Positions 45,593 to 54,890 are shown, counted from the stretch's first letter. The stretch is 64,000 nt of DNA from Geomonas diazotrophica (GCF_018919385.1 NZ_JAHLMF010000005.1:186001-250000); one strand, 5' to 3'. Notes: a model not told the origin generated them from the letters alone. A program made the numbers and translations.

Positions 45593-46588
45593 TTATTGCG
45601 GGGTGCCCGCGCTCGGCCGGGCGATGCAGTCCCAGTCGCCGCCGCTCTCCGACGCCACCGGCCGGGCCTCCCGGAGTATCTCGCGGCAACGCTCCACGTC
45701 GGCCGCGATGGCGGTTTTCAGTTCGTCGAGGCTGGCAAACCTCTTCTCGCCGCGCAGCCGCTCGATGAAGAACAGCGTGATCTCTCGCTCATACAGGTCC
45801 CCGTCGAAATCGAGCAGGAACACCTCGATGGAGAGGCGGTCGTTGCCGAAGGTCGGGTTCGGGCCGACGTTGCAGGCGCCGTCCAGGAGCCGGTCTCCCA
45901 GGCAGACCTTGACCGCGTAGACACCGACCGACGGGATCAGGTCCTTCTCGGTCTCGATGTTGGCGGTGGGAAAGCCCAGGCTGCGCCCGCGCTCGTGGCC
46001 GTGCACCACCTTTCCGGTCACCGAGAAGTGCCGCCCCAAAAGGAGCGAGGCGCCGGAGACGTCGCCGGCACTCACCAGCCTGCGCACCCCGGTGGAACTG
46101 TAGACCGTGGAGCCGTCGGAGATGGGCTGCAGTTCCTCGACGCTGTAGCCAAAGCGCGTCCCGAGTTCCCTCAGAAGTCCCACGTCCCCTTCCCTGCCCC
46201 GCCCGAAGGCGTAGTCGTAGCCGATAACCAGCCGTTCCAGGCCGATAGCGTCGACCAGGACCCGTTGCACGAACTCGGCCGCGGGTATCGAGGCGAAGGC
46301 CTTGTCGAACGGGATCTCCAGCAGGTAGTCGATGCCTGAGCCCTCGATGAGAGCCTCCTTCTCCCTGCTGGTGGTGATGAGGCGCACCTCCCTGTGGGCC
46401 GCCACCACCTTCAGGGGGTGCGGCACGAAGGTGATCACCACGGAGACGCCGCCGATCTCGCGGGCGAGCTCCCTCACCCTGCGAAAGATCTCGCGATGCC
46501 CGAGATGCACGCCGTCGAAGTTGCCGATGGTCACCACCGGGCGGCGCAGTTTTCCCTTTATGTCGGAAACGTTTTTAAAAATGACCAT
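45593..46588 (-). CDS. ribF: Bifunctional riboflavin kinase / FAD synthetase
   Basis: This 331-residue enzyme makes FMN and then FAD from riboflavin. The N-terminal FAD synthetase (nucleotidyltransferase) domain has GNFDGVHLGHREIF, and the C-terminal kinase domain starts near residue 185 with GRSLGFPTANIE and continues with GVYAVKV. It lies 15 bases after tatC and 29 before the flippase-like gene, so a single transcript is likely. Confidence 0.95.
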   Translation of the reverse strand: MVIFKNVSDIKGKLRRPVVTIGNFDGVHLGHREIFRRVRELAREIGGVSVVITFVPHPLKVVAAHREVRLITTSREKEALIEGSGIDYLLEIPFDKAFASIPAAEFVQRVLVDAIGLERLVIGYDYAFGRGREGDVGLLRELGTRFGYSVEELQPISDGSTVYSSTGVRRLVSAGDVSGASLLLGRHFSVTGKVVHGHERGRSLGFPTANIETEKDLIPSVGVYAVKVCLGDRLLDGACNVGPNPTFGNDRLSIEVFLLDFDGDLYEREITLFFIERLRGEKRFASLDELKTAIAADVERCREILREARPVASESGGDWDCIARPSAGTPQ

Positions 46589-46603
46589 GAACGGCTTCGA
46601 TCC

Positions 46604-47452
46604 TCAGGCCTCGACCGGCTCGACGTCCGCCTTGGGAACCTTCTTCTTCCCGAAAAGGAGTGCGACCCAGATGCTGATCTCGTACATGAGATAGAGCGGG
46701 ATCATGATGACGAACATGGTCACCAGGTCCGCATGGAAGGCGGCGACGATGGCGCTGGCCAGAAGCGCGTATTTCCTGCGGGTGGCGAGCATCCGGTAGT
46801 TGACGATGCCGAAGCGGGCCAAAAGAAGCGCGAGGATCGGCAGCTCGAAGATGAGCCCGAACATGAGGATCAGGCGCAGACAGAAGTTGATGTAGGCGGA
46901 GATGTTGTACCAGCTTTGCAGCCCGCTCGCCTCGTAGGAGAGAGAGAAGTTGATGATCACCGGCCAGATGATGATCAAAAAGAACATCGCCCCGGTGCAG
47001 AAGGCGAGGGAGGCCGTGGTTACGAAGGGAACCACCAGCCGCCGCTCCTTGCGCGTCAACCCCGGCGCCACGAAGAGCCATAACTGGTGGAAGAGGACCG
47101 GGAGCACGATGACCAGGCCGGCCAGCATGGAGATCTTGCACTGCACGAAGAACGGCTCCAGCGGCGCGCTGTAGTTCAGCATGCGAGGCTTTTCCGCGAC
47201 CGGGTGCTCCTCGCCCAGCTTCATGCGCTGGTACGCCTCAGGGTAGCTCTGCTTCACCTTTTCGTAGAGGGATTTCTTGATGTCGGACAGGTAGGTCTTG
47301 CCGGTGAGCGGCTGCTCCACGAACTTCAATAGGTCGGTGGAAAAGTTCCAGGCGACCCCCATACCTATGATAATGGCGAACACGCAGACGATAAGCCGCT
47401 TCCTGAGTTCAACCAGGTGCTCCATGAACGGCAGTACCTTTTCTTCAACCAT
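46604..47452 (-). CDS. tatC: TatC, twin-arginine translocase receptor subunit
   Basis: This 282-residue, six-helix membrane protein recognises folded Tat substrates. It has EEKVLPFMEHLVELRKRL at the start (the cytoplasmic N-tail that binds signal peptides) and the family block FGLIFELPIL in the later helices. E. coli TatC is 258 residues; here the extra 30 to 35 residues lie in the first periplasmic loop (about 60-95, including SLYEKVKQSYPEAYQRMK). tatA and tatB are not in the window. Confidence 0.95.
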   Translation of the reverse strand: MVEEKVLPFMEHLVELRKRLIVCVFAIIIGMGVAWNFSTDLLKFVEQPLTGKTYLSDIKKSLYEKVKQSYPEAYQRMKLGEEHPVAEKPRMLNYSAPLEPFFVQCKISMLAGLVIVLPVLFHQLWLFVAPGLTRKERRLVVPFVTTASLAFCTGAMFFLIIIWPVIINFSLSYEASGLQSWYNISAYINFCLRLILMFGLIFELPILALLLARFGIVNYRMLATRRKYALLASAIVAAFHADLVTMFVIMIPLYLMYEISIWVALLFGKKKVPKADVEPVEA

Positions 47453-47497
47453 AAAACGCGTTTCTCCTAATTAATGCCGGGGTAGAGCCAAACTAAT

Positions 47498-47527
47498 TCT
47501 ATACCACAGCGAAGAAAGGCAGCGCAA
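47498..47527 (-). promoter_or_regulatory. Predicted sigma-70 promoter of tatC-ribF
   Basis: On the minus strand TTGCGC (47527-47522) and TATAGA (47503-47498) are 18 bases apart. The start site would be about 40 bases before the tatC ATG and just past the rnr stop codon. Confidence 0.45.
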
Positions 47528-47533
47528 CAGCTT

Positions 47534-49747
47534 TCAGCGCCGTCTGGATTTGGGGCGTTTACCCTTGATCGGGATGCGCTGGTAGGCGTTGCGCACGTCG
47601 GCGATCGGCTCGATGGGACGCTTTTCCAGGGTGCCGACCAGCGCGAATTCCACCTGCTTGCGCGGCTCGTTAACCGCGGCCACCTTCACCCTGATCTTGT
47701 CGGCGATGCGGTACATGGCCCGGCTTCGTTCCCCCACCAGGGCATGGCTCTTCTCAAGGTGCACGTAATAGTCCTGGGGGAGCGTGGCGACCGGGACCAT
47801 CCCCTCGACGAAGAGATCGACGAGTTCGACGAAGAGGCCGAAGGGGGCGACGCCGGTGATGTAGCCGTCGTACTCCTCCCCGATCTTGTCGCGCATGAAC
47901 TGCATCTTCTTCAGGTCGACCATCTCGCGCTCCGCCTCCATGGCGACGCGCTCCCGCTTGCTGGTGTGCAGGGCTGTCTCCGGGAGTCGCGCCTCCAGGC
48001 GGTCCTTGTCCACCCCCTTCATCTTCCCGGAGAGCACCCGCTTGAGGATGCGGTGCACCACGAGGTCCGGGTAGCGCCTTATGGGGGAGGTGAAATGGGT
48101 GTAGGACGAGGCGGCCAGGCCGAAGTGGCCGAGATTCTCGGCGCTGTAGCGGGCCTGCTTCATGCAGCGCAAAAGCACCTCGTTGATGAGCCGCTCCTCC
48201 GGTTTTCCCGCCACCTCGGCCAGCAGCTTCTGCAGGGCGGCCGGGTTCACCTTCTCGTCCAGCACCGCGAGGGTGTAACCGAAGCCGAAGACGAACTCGG
48301 AGAGGTCCTGCAGCTTGACCGGGTCGGGGTTCTCGTGCACCCGGTACAGCGAGGGGACCGGCGTCGACTCGAGGAAGTGCGCGACGGCCTCGTTGGCCGC
48401 AAGCATGAACTCCTCGATGATCCGATGCGCGAGGTTCCTCTCCGCGCGCACGATGGCCGTGGTCTCCCCCTGCAGGTCCAGAATGATCTGCGGTTCCGGG
48501 AGGTCGAAGTCGATGCTCCCCCTCCCCGCCCGCACCGCGTTAAGCCGGAGCGACAGCTCCTCCATCACCTTGAGATCGGCGACCAGGTGCCGGTTCGCCT
48601 CGATCGCCTCGGCGTCCTGGTCCACCAGTATCTTCTTCACCGTGGTATAGGTGAGCCGCGCCGCGCTCTTGATCACGCTGGTGTAGAACTTCTGGTCCAC
48701 CCGGGCCCCGGCCGAGTCGAAGAGCATCTCGGCGGTCATGGTGAGGCGCTCCACCTGGGGGTTAAGCGAGCAGATGCCGTTGGAGAGCTGTTCGGGGAGC
48801 ATGGGGATGCAGCGGTCCGGGAAATAGACCGAGGTCCCGCGCAGGTATGCCTCGGTATCCAGTCGAGAGCCTTCGGCGACGTAGTGCGACACGTCGGCGA
48901 TGGAGACCCAGAGCCGGATCTTGTCCCCCTCGCGCGCAACGGAAACCGCGTCGTCGAAGTCGCGCGCGGTCTCGCCGTCTATGGTAACCGTCAGCCGGTC
49001 GCGCAGGTCGACGCGTCCCTGCCGCGCCTCCTCGGTCACCTCCTGGGGCTGATTTTCCGCCTCGGCCATCACCTTCTCGTCGAAGACGTGGGGGAGTTCG
49101 TACTTCTTGATCACGGTGAGGGCTTCCACCTCCGGGTCGTTGGCCTCGCCCAAGACCTCGACGATGCGCCCCTCGAGGGGACGGGCACCCGAAGGGTACG
49201 AGGTGATCTGGGCCAGAACGATCTGGCCGTCCTTCGCCTTGGAGGCGCCGCCGGACGGTCCCGGGGTGACGAACAGGTCGCGCCCGAGCTTTGGATCGTC
49301 CGGGATCACCCGTCCCGCCTTGCCGACCGCCTCGAAGCGCCCGACGATCTCGGTGACGCCGCGCTGCACGAGCGCCGTGATGCGCCCTTCCCTCTTGCCG
49401 TCGCGCCTGGTCGACACGACCTGCGCCTCGACGATGTCCCCGTTCATGTATTCCGAGAGGTAGCGCGCCGGGACGAAGAGGTCCTCGCCGCCATCCACGG
49501 GCATGACGAAGCCGTAGCCGTCCCGGTGGGTGGAAAGCTTGCCGCGCAGGGTGTCACTGGCACCGGCCACGGTGTAGATGCGGCCGGGAAGCTTGGCGAT
49601 CTCCCCGGTCTCGACCAGGTAATCGAGCATGTCGTCCAGGCGCCCTCGCTCGTGCCGGGATACGTTGAGGGCCTTGAGCATCTGCCGGTAGGGTACCGGC
49701 TCCCCCTTGCCGAGCAGCCTCAGGATCGCGTCTTTACCTTTGCGCAT
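47534..49747 (-). CDS. rnr: Ribonuclease R
   Basis: This 737-residue 3'-5' exoribonuclease degrades structured RNA. Domains in order: an N-terminal winged-helix stretch (1-70), cold-shock RNA-binding domains (about 75-230), the RNB catalytic domain (about 255-580) with TARDFDDAVSV bearing the metal-binding Asp residues, and an S1 domain (about 635-715; EEYDGYITGVAPFGLFVELVD). The C-terminus is basic (GKRPKSRRR). It has its own promoter at 49791-49819 and stands alone before tatC. Confidence 0.95.
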   Translation of the reverse strand: MRKGKDAILRLLGKGEPVPYRQMLKALNVSRHERGRLDDMLDYLVETGEIAKLPGRIYTVAGASDTLRGKLSTHRDGYGFVMPVDGGEDLFVPARYLSEYMNGDIVEAQVVSTRRDGKREGRITALVQRGVTEIVGRFEAVGKAGRVIPDDPKLGRDLFVTPGPSGGASKAKDGQIVLAQITSYPSGARPLEGRIVEVLGEANDPEVEALTVIKKYELPHVFDEKVMAEAENQPQEVTEEARQGRVDLRDRLTVTIDGETARDFDDAVSVAREGDKIRLWVSIADVSHYVAEGSRLDTEAYLRGTSVYFPDRCIPMLPEQLSNGICSLNPQVERLTMTAEMLFDSAGARVDQKFYTSVIKSAARLTYTTVKKILVDQDAEAIEANRHLVADLKVMEELSLRLNAVRAGRGSIDFDLPEPQIILDLQGETTAIVRAERNLAHRIIEEFMLAANEAVAHFLESTPVPSLYRVHENPDPVKLQDLSEFVFGFGYTLAVLDEKVNPAALQKLLAEVAGKPEERLINEVLLRCMKQARYSAENLGHFGLAASSYTHFTSPIRRYPDLVVHRILKRVLSGKMKGVDKDRLEARLPETALHTSKRERVAMEAEREMVDLKKMQFMRDKIGEEYDGYITGVAPFGLFVELVDLFVEGMVPVATLPQDYYVHLEKSHALVGERSRAMYRIADKIRVKVAAVNEPRKQVEFALVGTLEKRPIEPIADVRNAYQRIPIKGKRPKSRRR

Positions 49748-49790
49748 AGAAGAACCTTTTCGGGAACAATAGTGATATCAACATCGTTGG

Positions 49791-49819
49791 ATAATGCAGA
49801 AGGGTCGATAGAAAGTCAA
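49791..49819 (-). promoter_or_regulatory. Predicted sigma-70 promoter of rnr
   Basis: On the minus strand TTGACT (49819-49814) and CATTAT (49796-49791) are 17 bases apart. The predicted start lies about 37 bases before the rnr ATG. Confidence 0.55.
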
Positions 49820-49879
49820 GGAGAGGCGGGAAAAGCAATGAATCAATTACTTCCCTGAAGACAGAGTATTCCGCCAAGC

Positions 49880-50105
49880 GGGTCCACATCCCCTCTCGCG
49901 TGGGGAGAGGGATTACCGGGGTCCACATCCCCTCTCCCGTCGGGAGAGGGTCAGGGTGAGGGAGCCGCCAGGGGCGACATGACAGCAGCCGGCACGACCC
50001 CTCACCCGCCCTCCGGGCACCCTCTCCCAAGGGGAGAGGGACTAACCCGGGGAAAGGGACTACCCCAGCGGGAGAGGGACTGGAGTGGGATTGACCCGGG
50101 GAGAG
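49880..50105. repeat. REP cluster in the rnr/slt intergenic region
   Basis: The 464 bases between the rnr and slt start codons hold the rnr promoter (49791-49819), a cluster of REP units, and the slt promoter (50148-50176). The REP part has about six CCCTCTCCC/GGGAGAGGG arms. The clearest unit (49998-50028, on the minus strand) reads GGGAGAGGG, hairpin GCCC-GGA-GGGC, GGGTGAGGGG, with compensating base changes relative to the copy at 3544-3574. No gene is seen in this stretch. Confidence 0.8.
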
Positions 50106-50147
50106 GGGATTACCGGAAGATCATGCATTGCAACGGTTGCTTTTGAA

Positions 50148-50176
50148 TTGCCTTTTGCGCTCCGGTTCGGTACAAA
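50148..50176 (+). promoter_or_regulatory. Predicted sigma-70 promoter of the lytic transglycosylase gene
   Basis: TTGCCT (50148-50153) and TACAAA (50171-50176) are 17 bases apart. Each matches four of six consensus bases. The start codon is 35 bases further. Confidence 0.4.
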
Positions 50177-50211
50177 TACGGGGTTAGCCTTTGCAACGAC
50201 AGGGAGTAGCC

Positions 50212-52329
50212 ATGTTTTGCCGTACCATTGCAGCAGCAGCGATCGTGTTGTACGCCACCCTTCCCGCCTCAGCCGTCAACCTCAACAAGCCCGACGTCTC
50301 GCTCAGCGCAGCAGCCCAGCGCATGCAAGTCAAGGATTTCCGTGGCGCCCGCGAGGCTGCCCTTTCCATCAACGACCCGGCGCTTCGCTCCTTCATGGCC
50401 GGGATGGCCGCCGCCAAGATGGAACAGTGGGAAGAGGCAGCAGCGCAGCTCCCCGCCGCAGCCGAGGGATACCCGCTGCTGGCCGATTATGCGCTCTACT
50501 ACCAGGGGCTCGCACTTTCCAAACTGCAGCGCCACGACCAGGCTCTCCCCCCCCTGTACAAACTGCTCAAGGAGCACGCCGACAGCCGCCTGGCGCGCCA
50601 GGCCCTTATCCTCTACGCCGACACCCTTGCGGCGGCAGGCTACCCCAAAGAAGCGCAGCAAAGCTACGCCACCTTCGTCGAGCGCTACCCCTCCGGCAAC
50701 GACTCCATCTCGGCCATCTTCGGTTCCGCACTCTGCAGGATGAAGCTCGGCGACACAACAGCTGCCGCGGCCGTGCTGCGCAACATCTACCTGGTCTACC
50801 CCGCCTCCCCCTACGCCGACAAGGCAGCGATCGAGCTTCAGAACCTCGCTGCGGCGGGCATCAAGGCCGAACCCTACAGCGGCGCCGAGCTCTTCAAGCG
50901 TGCCGGCACCCTCTACGACCTGGGTCGCCACCTGAAGGCGGCGGAGGCCCTGGCCGAGATTCCGTTGAGCGGCGAAAGCGAGGAGTTCGTCCGCAAGGTG
51001 AAGTTCAAGAAGGGGCAGGCACTGTACAAGTCGAAGCGGTACCAGCAGGCCCAAAGCACCTTCAGCTCGTTACCGGCAAACGCCGAGGCCGATCTCTGGC
51101 TGGCGCGGACCTTGGACAAATCGGGCAAGGGCGACGAGGCCTTCCAGCTCTTCCTGAAGCTGGCCCAGGACCCCAAGGGGGGCGTCGTGGCCCAGGAGGC
51201 GATGCTCGAGGCCGCCTACCTGAAACGCTTCCAAAGACTCTGGAGCGAGGCGGTGCCGCTGTTCAAGAAGTACCTTGTCATGGCGCCCAGCCAGAAAAAC
51301 GGCAACGTCGTGTGGGAGGCCGCCTGGTGCAGCTACCAGGCCCGTGACTACCAGGAGGCGGCCGCACAGTTCAGGAAGCTGGCCGAGCGGGAGGACCTCC
51401 GAGACAAGGCCCTGTACTGGCTGGCGAAGACTCTCACCCTGACCGGCGACGACAAAGGGGCGCAAGCGGCATTGACCGCCCTGGCCTCAGAATTCCCGAC
51501 CGGATACTATGCGTTGATCAGCAACCAGTTCCAAGCGGGAGACGCGCTGCCGCAGCCCCCGAAGAACATGGCGGAGCTGCTCCCCCTGCCGTCCGGCTTC
51601 GAGCGCGAAAAGGCGCTGATCACCCTTGGGCTCTACGAGGAGGCCGCCCGCGAACTTTCTCTTTCTAAGAAGGGGAAGAACCCGGCTGGGATCGCCAGGC
51701 TGTACCTGGAGATGGGCAACTACAACGGCGCCTACCATACCATGGCCAACGAAAAGCCCAGGCGCGGCGACAAGGACAGCGCCACCCTCCTCGGCGTGAC
51801 CTACCCGCTCGCCTTCCGCGACGATGTCGCCAAGAATGCGGCAGCGCACGCGGTCCCGGAGAGCCTGGTGTACGCGGTGATGCGTACCGAGAGCAACTAT
51901 TTCCCGGCCGCCCTCTCGCCCGTGGGCGCCGTCGGCCTGATGCAGATCATGCCCTCCACCGCCGAGGCGATGTCCAAGGGTGATTCCAAGCGGCTCACCA
52001 CCCCCGACCTGAACATCAAGCTGGGGACGCAGCATCTGAAGGACCTGCTTGAGCTGTACGGCAGGAACCTCACCCTGGCCGTCGCTGCCTACAACGCGGG
52101 CTCGGGGAACGTGAAGCGCTGGCAGAAAGGCTACGGCGACCTTCCCGAGGACGAGTTCGTGGAAAGCATCCCCTTCAGGGAAACACGCGAATACGTGAAG
52201 AAAGTGGTGAGCAGCATGCAGATGTACCAGAGACTGTATCGCCTCCCCCCTTTCAAACAGCCCCCCCAGCAGAAGGTGGCGCCGAGGGAAAATCAGGGGA
52301 GCAGTCGGCAAAAGATTGCCATGCGCTAG
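50212..52329 (+). CDS. Slt-type soluble lytic murein transglycosylase
   Basis: This 705-residue periplasmic protein has a signal peptide (residues 2-21, ending LPASA), a long stretch of TPR-like helical repeats (about 30-500) like the superhelical ring of E. coli Slt70, and a C-terminal lytic transglycosylase domain (about 545-680). The catalytic Glu is in VMRTESNYFPAALSPVGAVG, followed by GLMQIMPSTA and the NLTLAVAAYNAGSGNV block. It cuts peptidoglycan to make room for envelope machines. AGGGAG lies six bases before the ATG at 50212; a further ATG 21 bases upstream lacks a site. Confidence 0.92.
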   Translation: MFCRTIAAAAIVLYATLPASAVNLNKPDVSLSAAAQRMQVKDFRGAREAALSINDPALRSFMAGMAAAKMEQWEEAAAQLPAAAEGYPLLADYALYYQGLALSKLQRHDQALPPLYKLLKEHADSRLARQALILYADTLAAAGYPKEAQQSYATFVERYPSGNDSISAIFGSALCRMKLGDTTAAAAVLRNIYLVYPASPYADKAAIELQNLAAAGIKAEPYSGAELFKRAGTLYDLGRHLKAAEALAEIPLSGESEEFVRKVKFKKGQALYKSKRYQQAQSTFSSLPANAEADLWLARTLDKSGKGDEAFQLFLKLAQDPKGGVVAQEAMLEAAYLKRFQRLWSEAVPLFKKYLVMAPSQKNGNVVWEAAWCSYQARDYQEAAAQFRKLAEREDLRDKALYWLAKTLTLTGDDKGAQAALTALASEFPTGYYALISNQFQAGDALPQPPKNMAELLPLPSGFEREKALITLGLYEEAARELSLSKKGKNPAGIARLYLEMGNYNGAYHTMANEKPRRGDKDSATLLGVTYPLAFRDDVAKNAAAHAVPESLVYAVMRTESNYFPAALSPVGAVGLMQIMPSTAEAMSKGDSKRLTTPDLNIKLGTQHLKDLLELYGRNLTLAVAAYNAGSGNVKRWQKGYGDLPEDEFVESIPFRETREYVKKVVSSMQMYQRLYRLPPFKQPPQQKVAPRENQGSSRQKIAMR

Positions 52330-52426
52330 GCTGGACAATAATGAAGGGTGGCAGGTAGTGCCACGCAAGGTAAGTATCAAAAGGGGCGCCTACCGCGGAA
52401 GGCGTGATCACGCAGGCGGGGCGACT

Positions 52427-54052
52427 TCAGCGAGGCTTCTCTTCATGGGCTGGCAGTAGCATAGGAAGAGTGAAATAGAAGGTGCTTCCTGCGCCTTCGC
52501 AACTTTCAGCCCAGATCCGTCCCCCCAGTTTTTCGACGATCTGGCGGGTAAGAGCAAGCCCAAGCCCGGTCCCCCCGTGCCGCCGGGTCAGGGACGAATC
52601 GACCTGGGTGAACCTGCCGAAGATCCTCTCCAGCTGGTCATCCGGAATGCCGATCCCGGTATCGCGCACCGAGAAAAGGATCATCCCCTCCTCCCCCGCC
52701 GCTCCCGCGGGGCTCACCTTCAGCTCTATCTCGCCCTGCTCCGTAAACTTCAGCGCGTTTCCCAGCAGATTCACCAGCACCTGCCGCAGCCTCCCCTCGT
52801 CGCCGGTTATCACTTCAGGCAGCGTCGGGGTGATCTCTGAAATCAGGCGCAGCCTCTTTTCTTCAGCCACCACGCAGACAACTTCCAGCGCCGACTTCAC
52901 TACTCCCTGAAGCGAAAAATGTTTGTGCTCGAAGGTCATCATGCCGGCTTCCATACGCGAAAAGTCGAGGACGTCCGAGATGATCCTCACCAGCGAATCT
53001 GCAGAGCGCTTCGCCATCTCGAGCAGGTTTCGCTCCTCAGCTCCGATATCCATGTCCAGAACCAGCTTCATCATCCCCAGCGCCCCCGCAAGCGGCGTAC
53101 GCATCTCGTGGCTCATGTTGGCCAGAAACTCGGTCTTGGCCCGGTTGGCGGCCTCCGCGTTTTTCTGAGCGACGGCCAGGCGCTTCCCGGTCTCCAGCAG
53201 GGCAGCCTCGTACTGTTTCCTCTCCTCGATCTCAAGCAGCAACAGCTCGTTGCTCTCTCTCAGGGCCGCGGTCCTGTCCTTCACCTCTTGTTCGAGCTGT
53301 TCCTGTTGACTCCTGAGCTCCTCCTCGGCGATGCGCCTGGCGGCGATCTCGCCAATCAGTTGCACGTTCAGTTGCTCCACCTGTTCCTTGGAGCGCTCCA
53401 GCGTCTCTATAACCTCCCTGTTCTCGTATCGAAGCAGCAGCGAAGTGCGGTTGATCCCGTAGTTATGCAATGAAATCCGCCACAGCAACGCGCCGAACAG
53501 GACGACCATGGCGGCCATGACAAAGTGGAAGGTGTCGTTCATCAGGACGAAGTGCAGGGCCAGAGGCGTGAGGGTCGGGACCGCGAACGCGGGGAAAGCA
53601 AGCCGCACCGTTGCGAAAGTCGACGATGCCCCGGCAGCCATGCCACCGAGCACGAAGGCGAGGAATACCTGGTGCGCCAGTTCCCCGTTGGTATAGGGAA
53701 GCGCCCCGATGCTCCCCCAGCACCCGCCTGTCATCAAAAGCCCGACCAGGAACCTGTTGGCCCAAAGACGAGCCTGCGACGGCTCGCGTCTACTTTTCAG
53801 GTAGCCGAAGATGAGAAAGGCTCGCGAGAGCGTGACCGCGAGGATCATCGTCAACCAGATGACCAGGTGGCCTAGCCGCATAACGTCCTTCAGCACGAAA
53901 AAAACCAGCACTGAGTTCACGGCCGTCGCCAGCAGTCCAGCAGGCGCAAGCCGGTACAGTTGCTGAACCTGTTCGGGGAAGATCTGCTCCTGGAGCCGAT
54001 CAAAGTTTTGCAAGCGACTGGAATCCATGTCATTCGCGCCATCTTTACTCAT
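52427..54052 (-). CDS. Membrane-bound sensor histidine kinase
   Basis: This 541-residue kinase has an N-terminal membrane domain with about six helices (residues 35-200), a coiled-coil linker (about 215-310), a phosphoacceptor domain with His in FLANMSHEMRTPLAGALGM, and an ATPase domain with NLLGNALKF, DTGIGIP, FGRFTQVD and GTGLGLALT. There is no receiver domain and no PAS domain. The start at 54052 has GAGG eight bases upstream. A single-domain response regulator is encoded 324 bases upstream on the same strand and is the likely partner. The signal is unknown. Confidence 0.9.
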   Translation of the reverse strand: MSKDGANDMDSSRLQNFDRLQEQIFPEQVQQLYRLAPAGLLATAVNSVLVFFVLKDVMRLGHLVIWLTMILAVTLSRAFLIFGYLKSRREPSQARLWANRFLVGLLMTGGCWGSIGALPYTNGELAHQVFLAFVLGGMAAGASSTFATVRLAFPAFAVPTLTPLALHFVLMNDTFHFVMAAMVVLFGALLWRISLHNYGINRTSLLLRYENREVIETLERSKEQVEQLNVQLIGEIAARRIAEEELRSQQEQLEQEVKDRTAALRESNELLLLEIEERKQYEAALLETGKRLAVAQKNAEAANRAKTEFLANMSHEMRTPLAGALGMMKLVLDMDIGAEERNLLEMAKRSADSLVRIISDVLDFSRMEAGMMTFEHKHFSLQGVVKSALEVVCVVAEEKRLRLISEITPTLPEVITGDEGRLRQVLVNLLGNALKFTEQGEIELKVSPAGAAGEEGMILFSVRDTGIGIPDDQLERIFGRFTQVDSSLTRRHGGTGLGLALTRQIVEKLGGRIWAESCEGAGSTFYFTLPMLLPAHEEKPR

Positions 54053-54142
54053 GCGAATTACCTCTGTGCCCTGCAAGAAACCACGAGTATCAAGCCACGT
54101 TAACATACCATAATGAACGGCAAATTAAACCGCGGTGACATG

Positions 54143-54300
54143 GAACCTTGTCGCCCGAAGCCGGAGACACACCTCACGGAGTCCCTGTCGGACAAAAACC
54201 AGGTGCGGCGAAAGAGTATGCTTTCCAGGTGATTTGCCGAGGCGTCCCTCCCCCGGAGAGTCGAGGGGCGCCGACCGCCACTTTAGCGCCTGGAATACGA
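54143..54300. other. Noncoding stretch with nested, strongly paired stem-loops
   Basis: The 324 bases between the kinase start (54052) and the response regulator end (54377) have no convincing gene. TTCCAGG (54223-54229) pairs with CCTGGAA (54289-54295), and inside it GGCGTCCCTC (54241-54250) pairs at all ten positions with GAGGGGCGCC (54263-54272), with one G-T pair. CCAGGTG is repeated at 54199 and 54225, and TTGTC (about 54146) can pair with GACAA near 54191. It may be a structured leader of the kinase mRNA, an independent small RNA or a repeat family. The strand of action is not known. Confidence 0.45.
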
Positions 54301-54376
54301 CGCGTTACGGACTGTGCCGCTGAAGAGGAAGTGAATGAAAGTTGGTGAGTAACGTGGTGGAGGTAACTTGGGAGGG

Positions 54377-54754
54377 TCACTTCGTTTGCGGCGGGTAGTC
54401 CTGTTCCAGAAATGACAGCAGTAAATCGAGGTTTAACGGCTTGGAGAGGTAGTTGTCCATCCCGGCATCAAGGCATTGCTGCCTGTCTTCCTCAAGGGCA
54501 TGGGCAGTGAGGGCGATGATCGGGATATGCCCTCCTTTTACCGCTTCCTTCCCTCTGATGATCTTTGTGGCGCTCAGTCCGTCCATCCCGGGCATCTGTA
54601 CATCCATGAAAATAAAATCGAAACCGTCCTGCTCCCACTTTCCCACGGCTTCGCGCCCGTTGTCGACACCCAGACAGTCGTGGCCCAGCCGCGACAGCAG
54701 TGTAACCATCATCTGCCGTATGGTCGGGTCGTCTTCTGCGATCAATATCCGCAT
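54377..54754 (-). CDS. Single-domain (CheY-like) response regulator
   Basis: This 125-residue protein is one receiver domain. The acidic pocket is D8/D9, phospho-acceptor D51 (FIFMDVQMPGMDG), conserved Thr in IIALTAHAL and Lys in LSKPLNL. There is no output domain, so it acts by protein contact or as a phosphorelay step. The start has AGGAGG six bases upstream. The membrane kinase at 52427-54052 is the probable partner. The receiver resembles those at the ends of hybrid kinases. Confidence 0.9.
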   Translation of the reverse strand: MRILIAEDDPTIRQMMVTLLSRLGHDCLGVDNGREAVGKWEQDGFDFIFMDVQMPGMDGLSATKIIRGKEAVKGGHIPIIALTAHALEEDRQQCLDAGMDNYLSKPLNLDLLLSFLEQDYPPQTK

Positions 54755-54801
54755 GCCGACCTCCTGAACAGGAGCAGAAATGAAGATTTCCAGCCCGTTA
54801 C

Positions 54802-54829
54802 AAGATAACATCGGCGCCGCAAAAGTAAA
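54802..54829 (-). promoter_or_regulatory. Predicted sigma-70 promoter of the response regulator
   Basis: On the minus strand TTTACT (54829-54824) and TATCTT (54807-54802) are 16 bases apart, about 45 bases before the ATG. The same short intergenic stretch has a GCCC/GGGC hairpin near 54845-54860 that may end the lipoprotein transcript. Confidence 0.4.
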
Positions 54830-54890
54830 GAACGCTAATTAAGCCCAGCAGGCGGGCAGTAGTCGACTGAAGCAGGCAGGGCTATCTCTG

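Noticed and set aside
49880-50105. Possible CRISPR array
   Set aside because: The repeats are palindromic, unevenly spaced and without unique spacers of constant length; they fit REP elements.
54223-54295. c-di-GMP (GEMM) riboswitch or integron attC site
   Set aside because: The conserved core bases of GEMM and the attC core sites are missing; only the hairpin shape is similar.
54148-54380. Small open frames on both strands between the kinase and the response regulator
   Set aside because: They overlap the stem-loop region, have no ribosome site, and low-complexity translations; a coding role is not supported.
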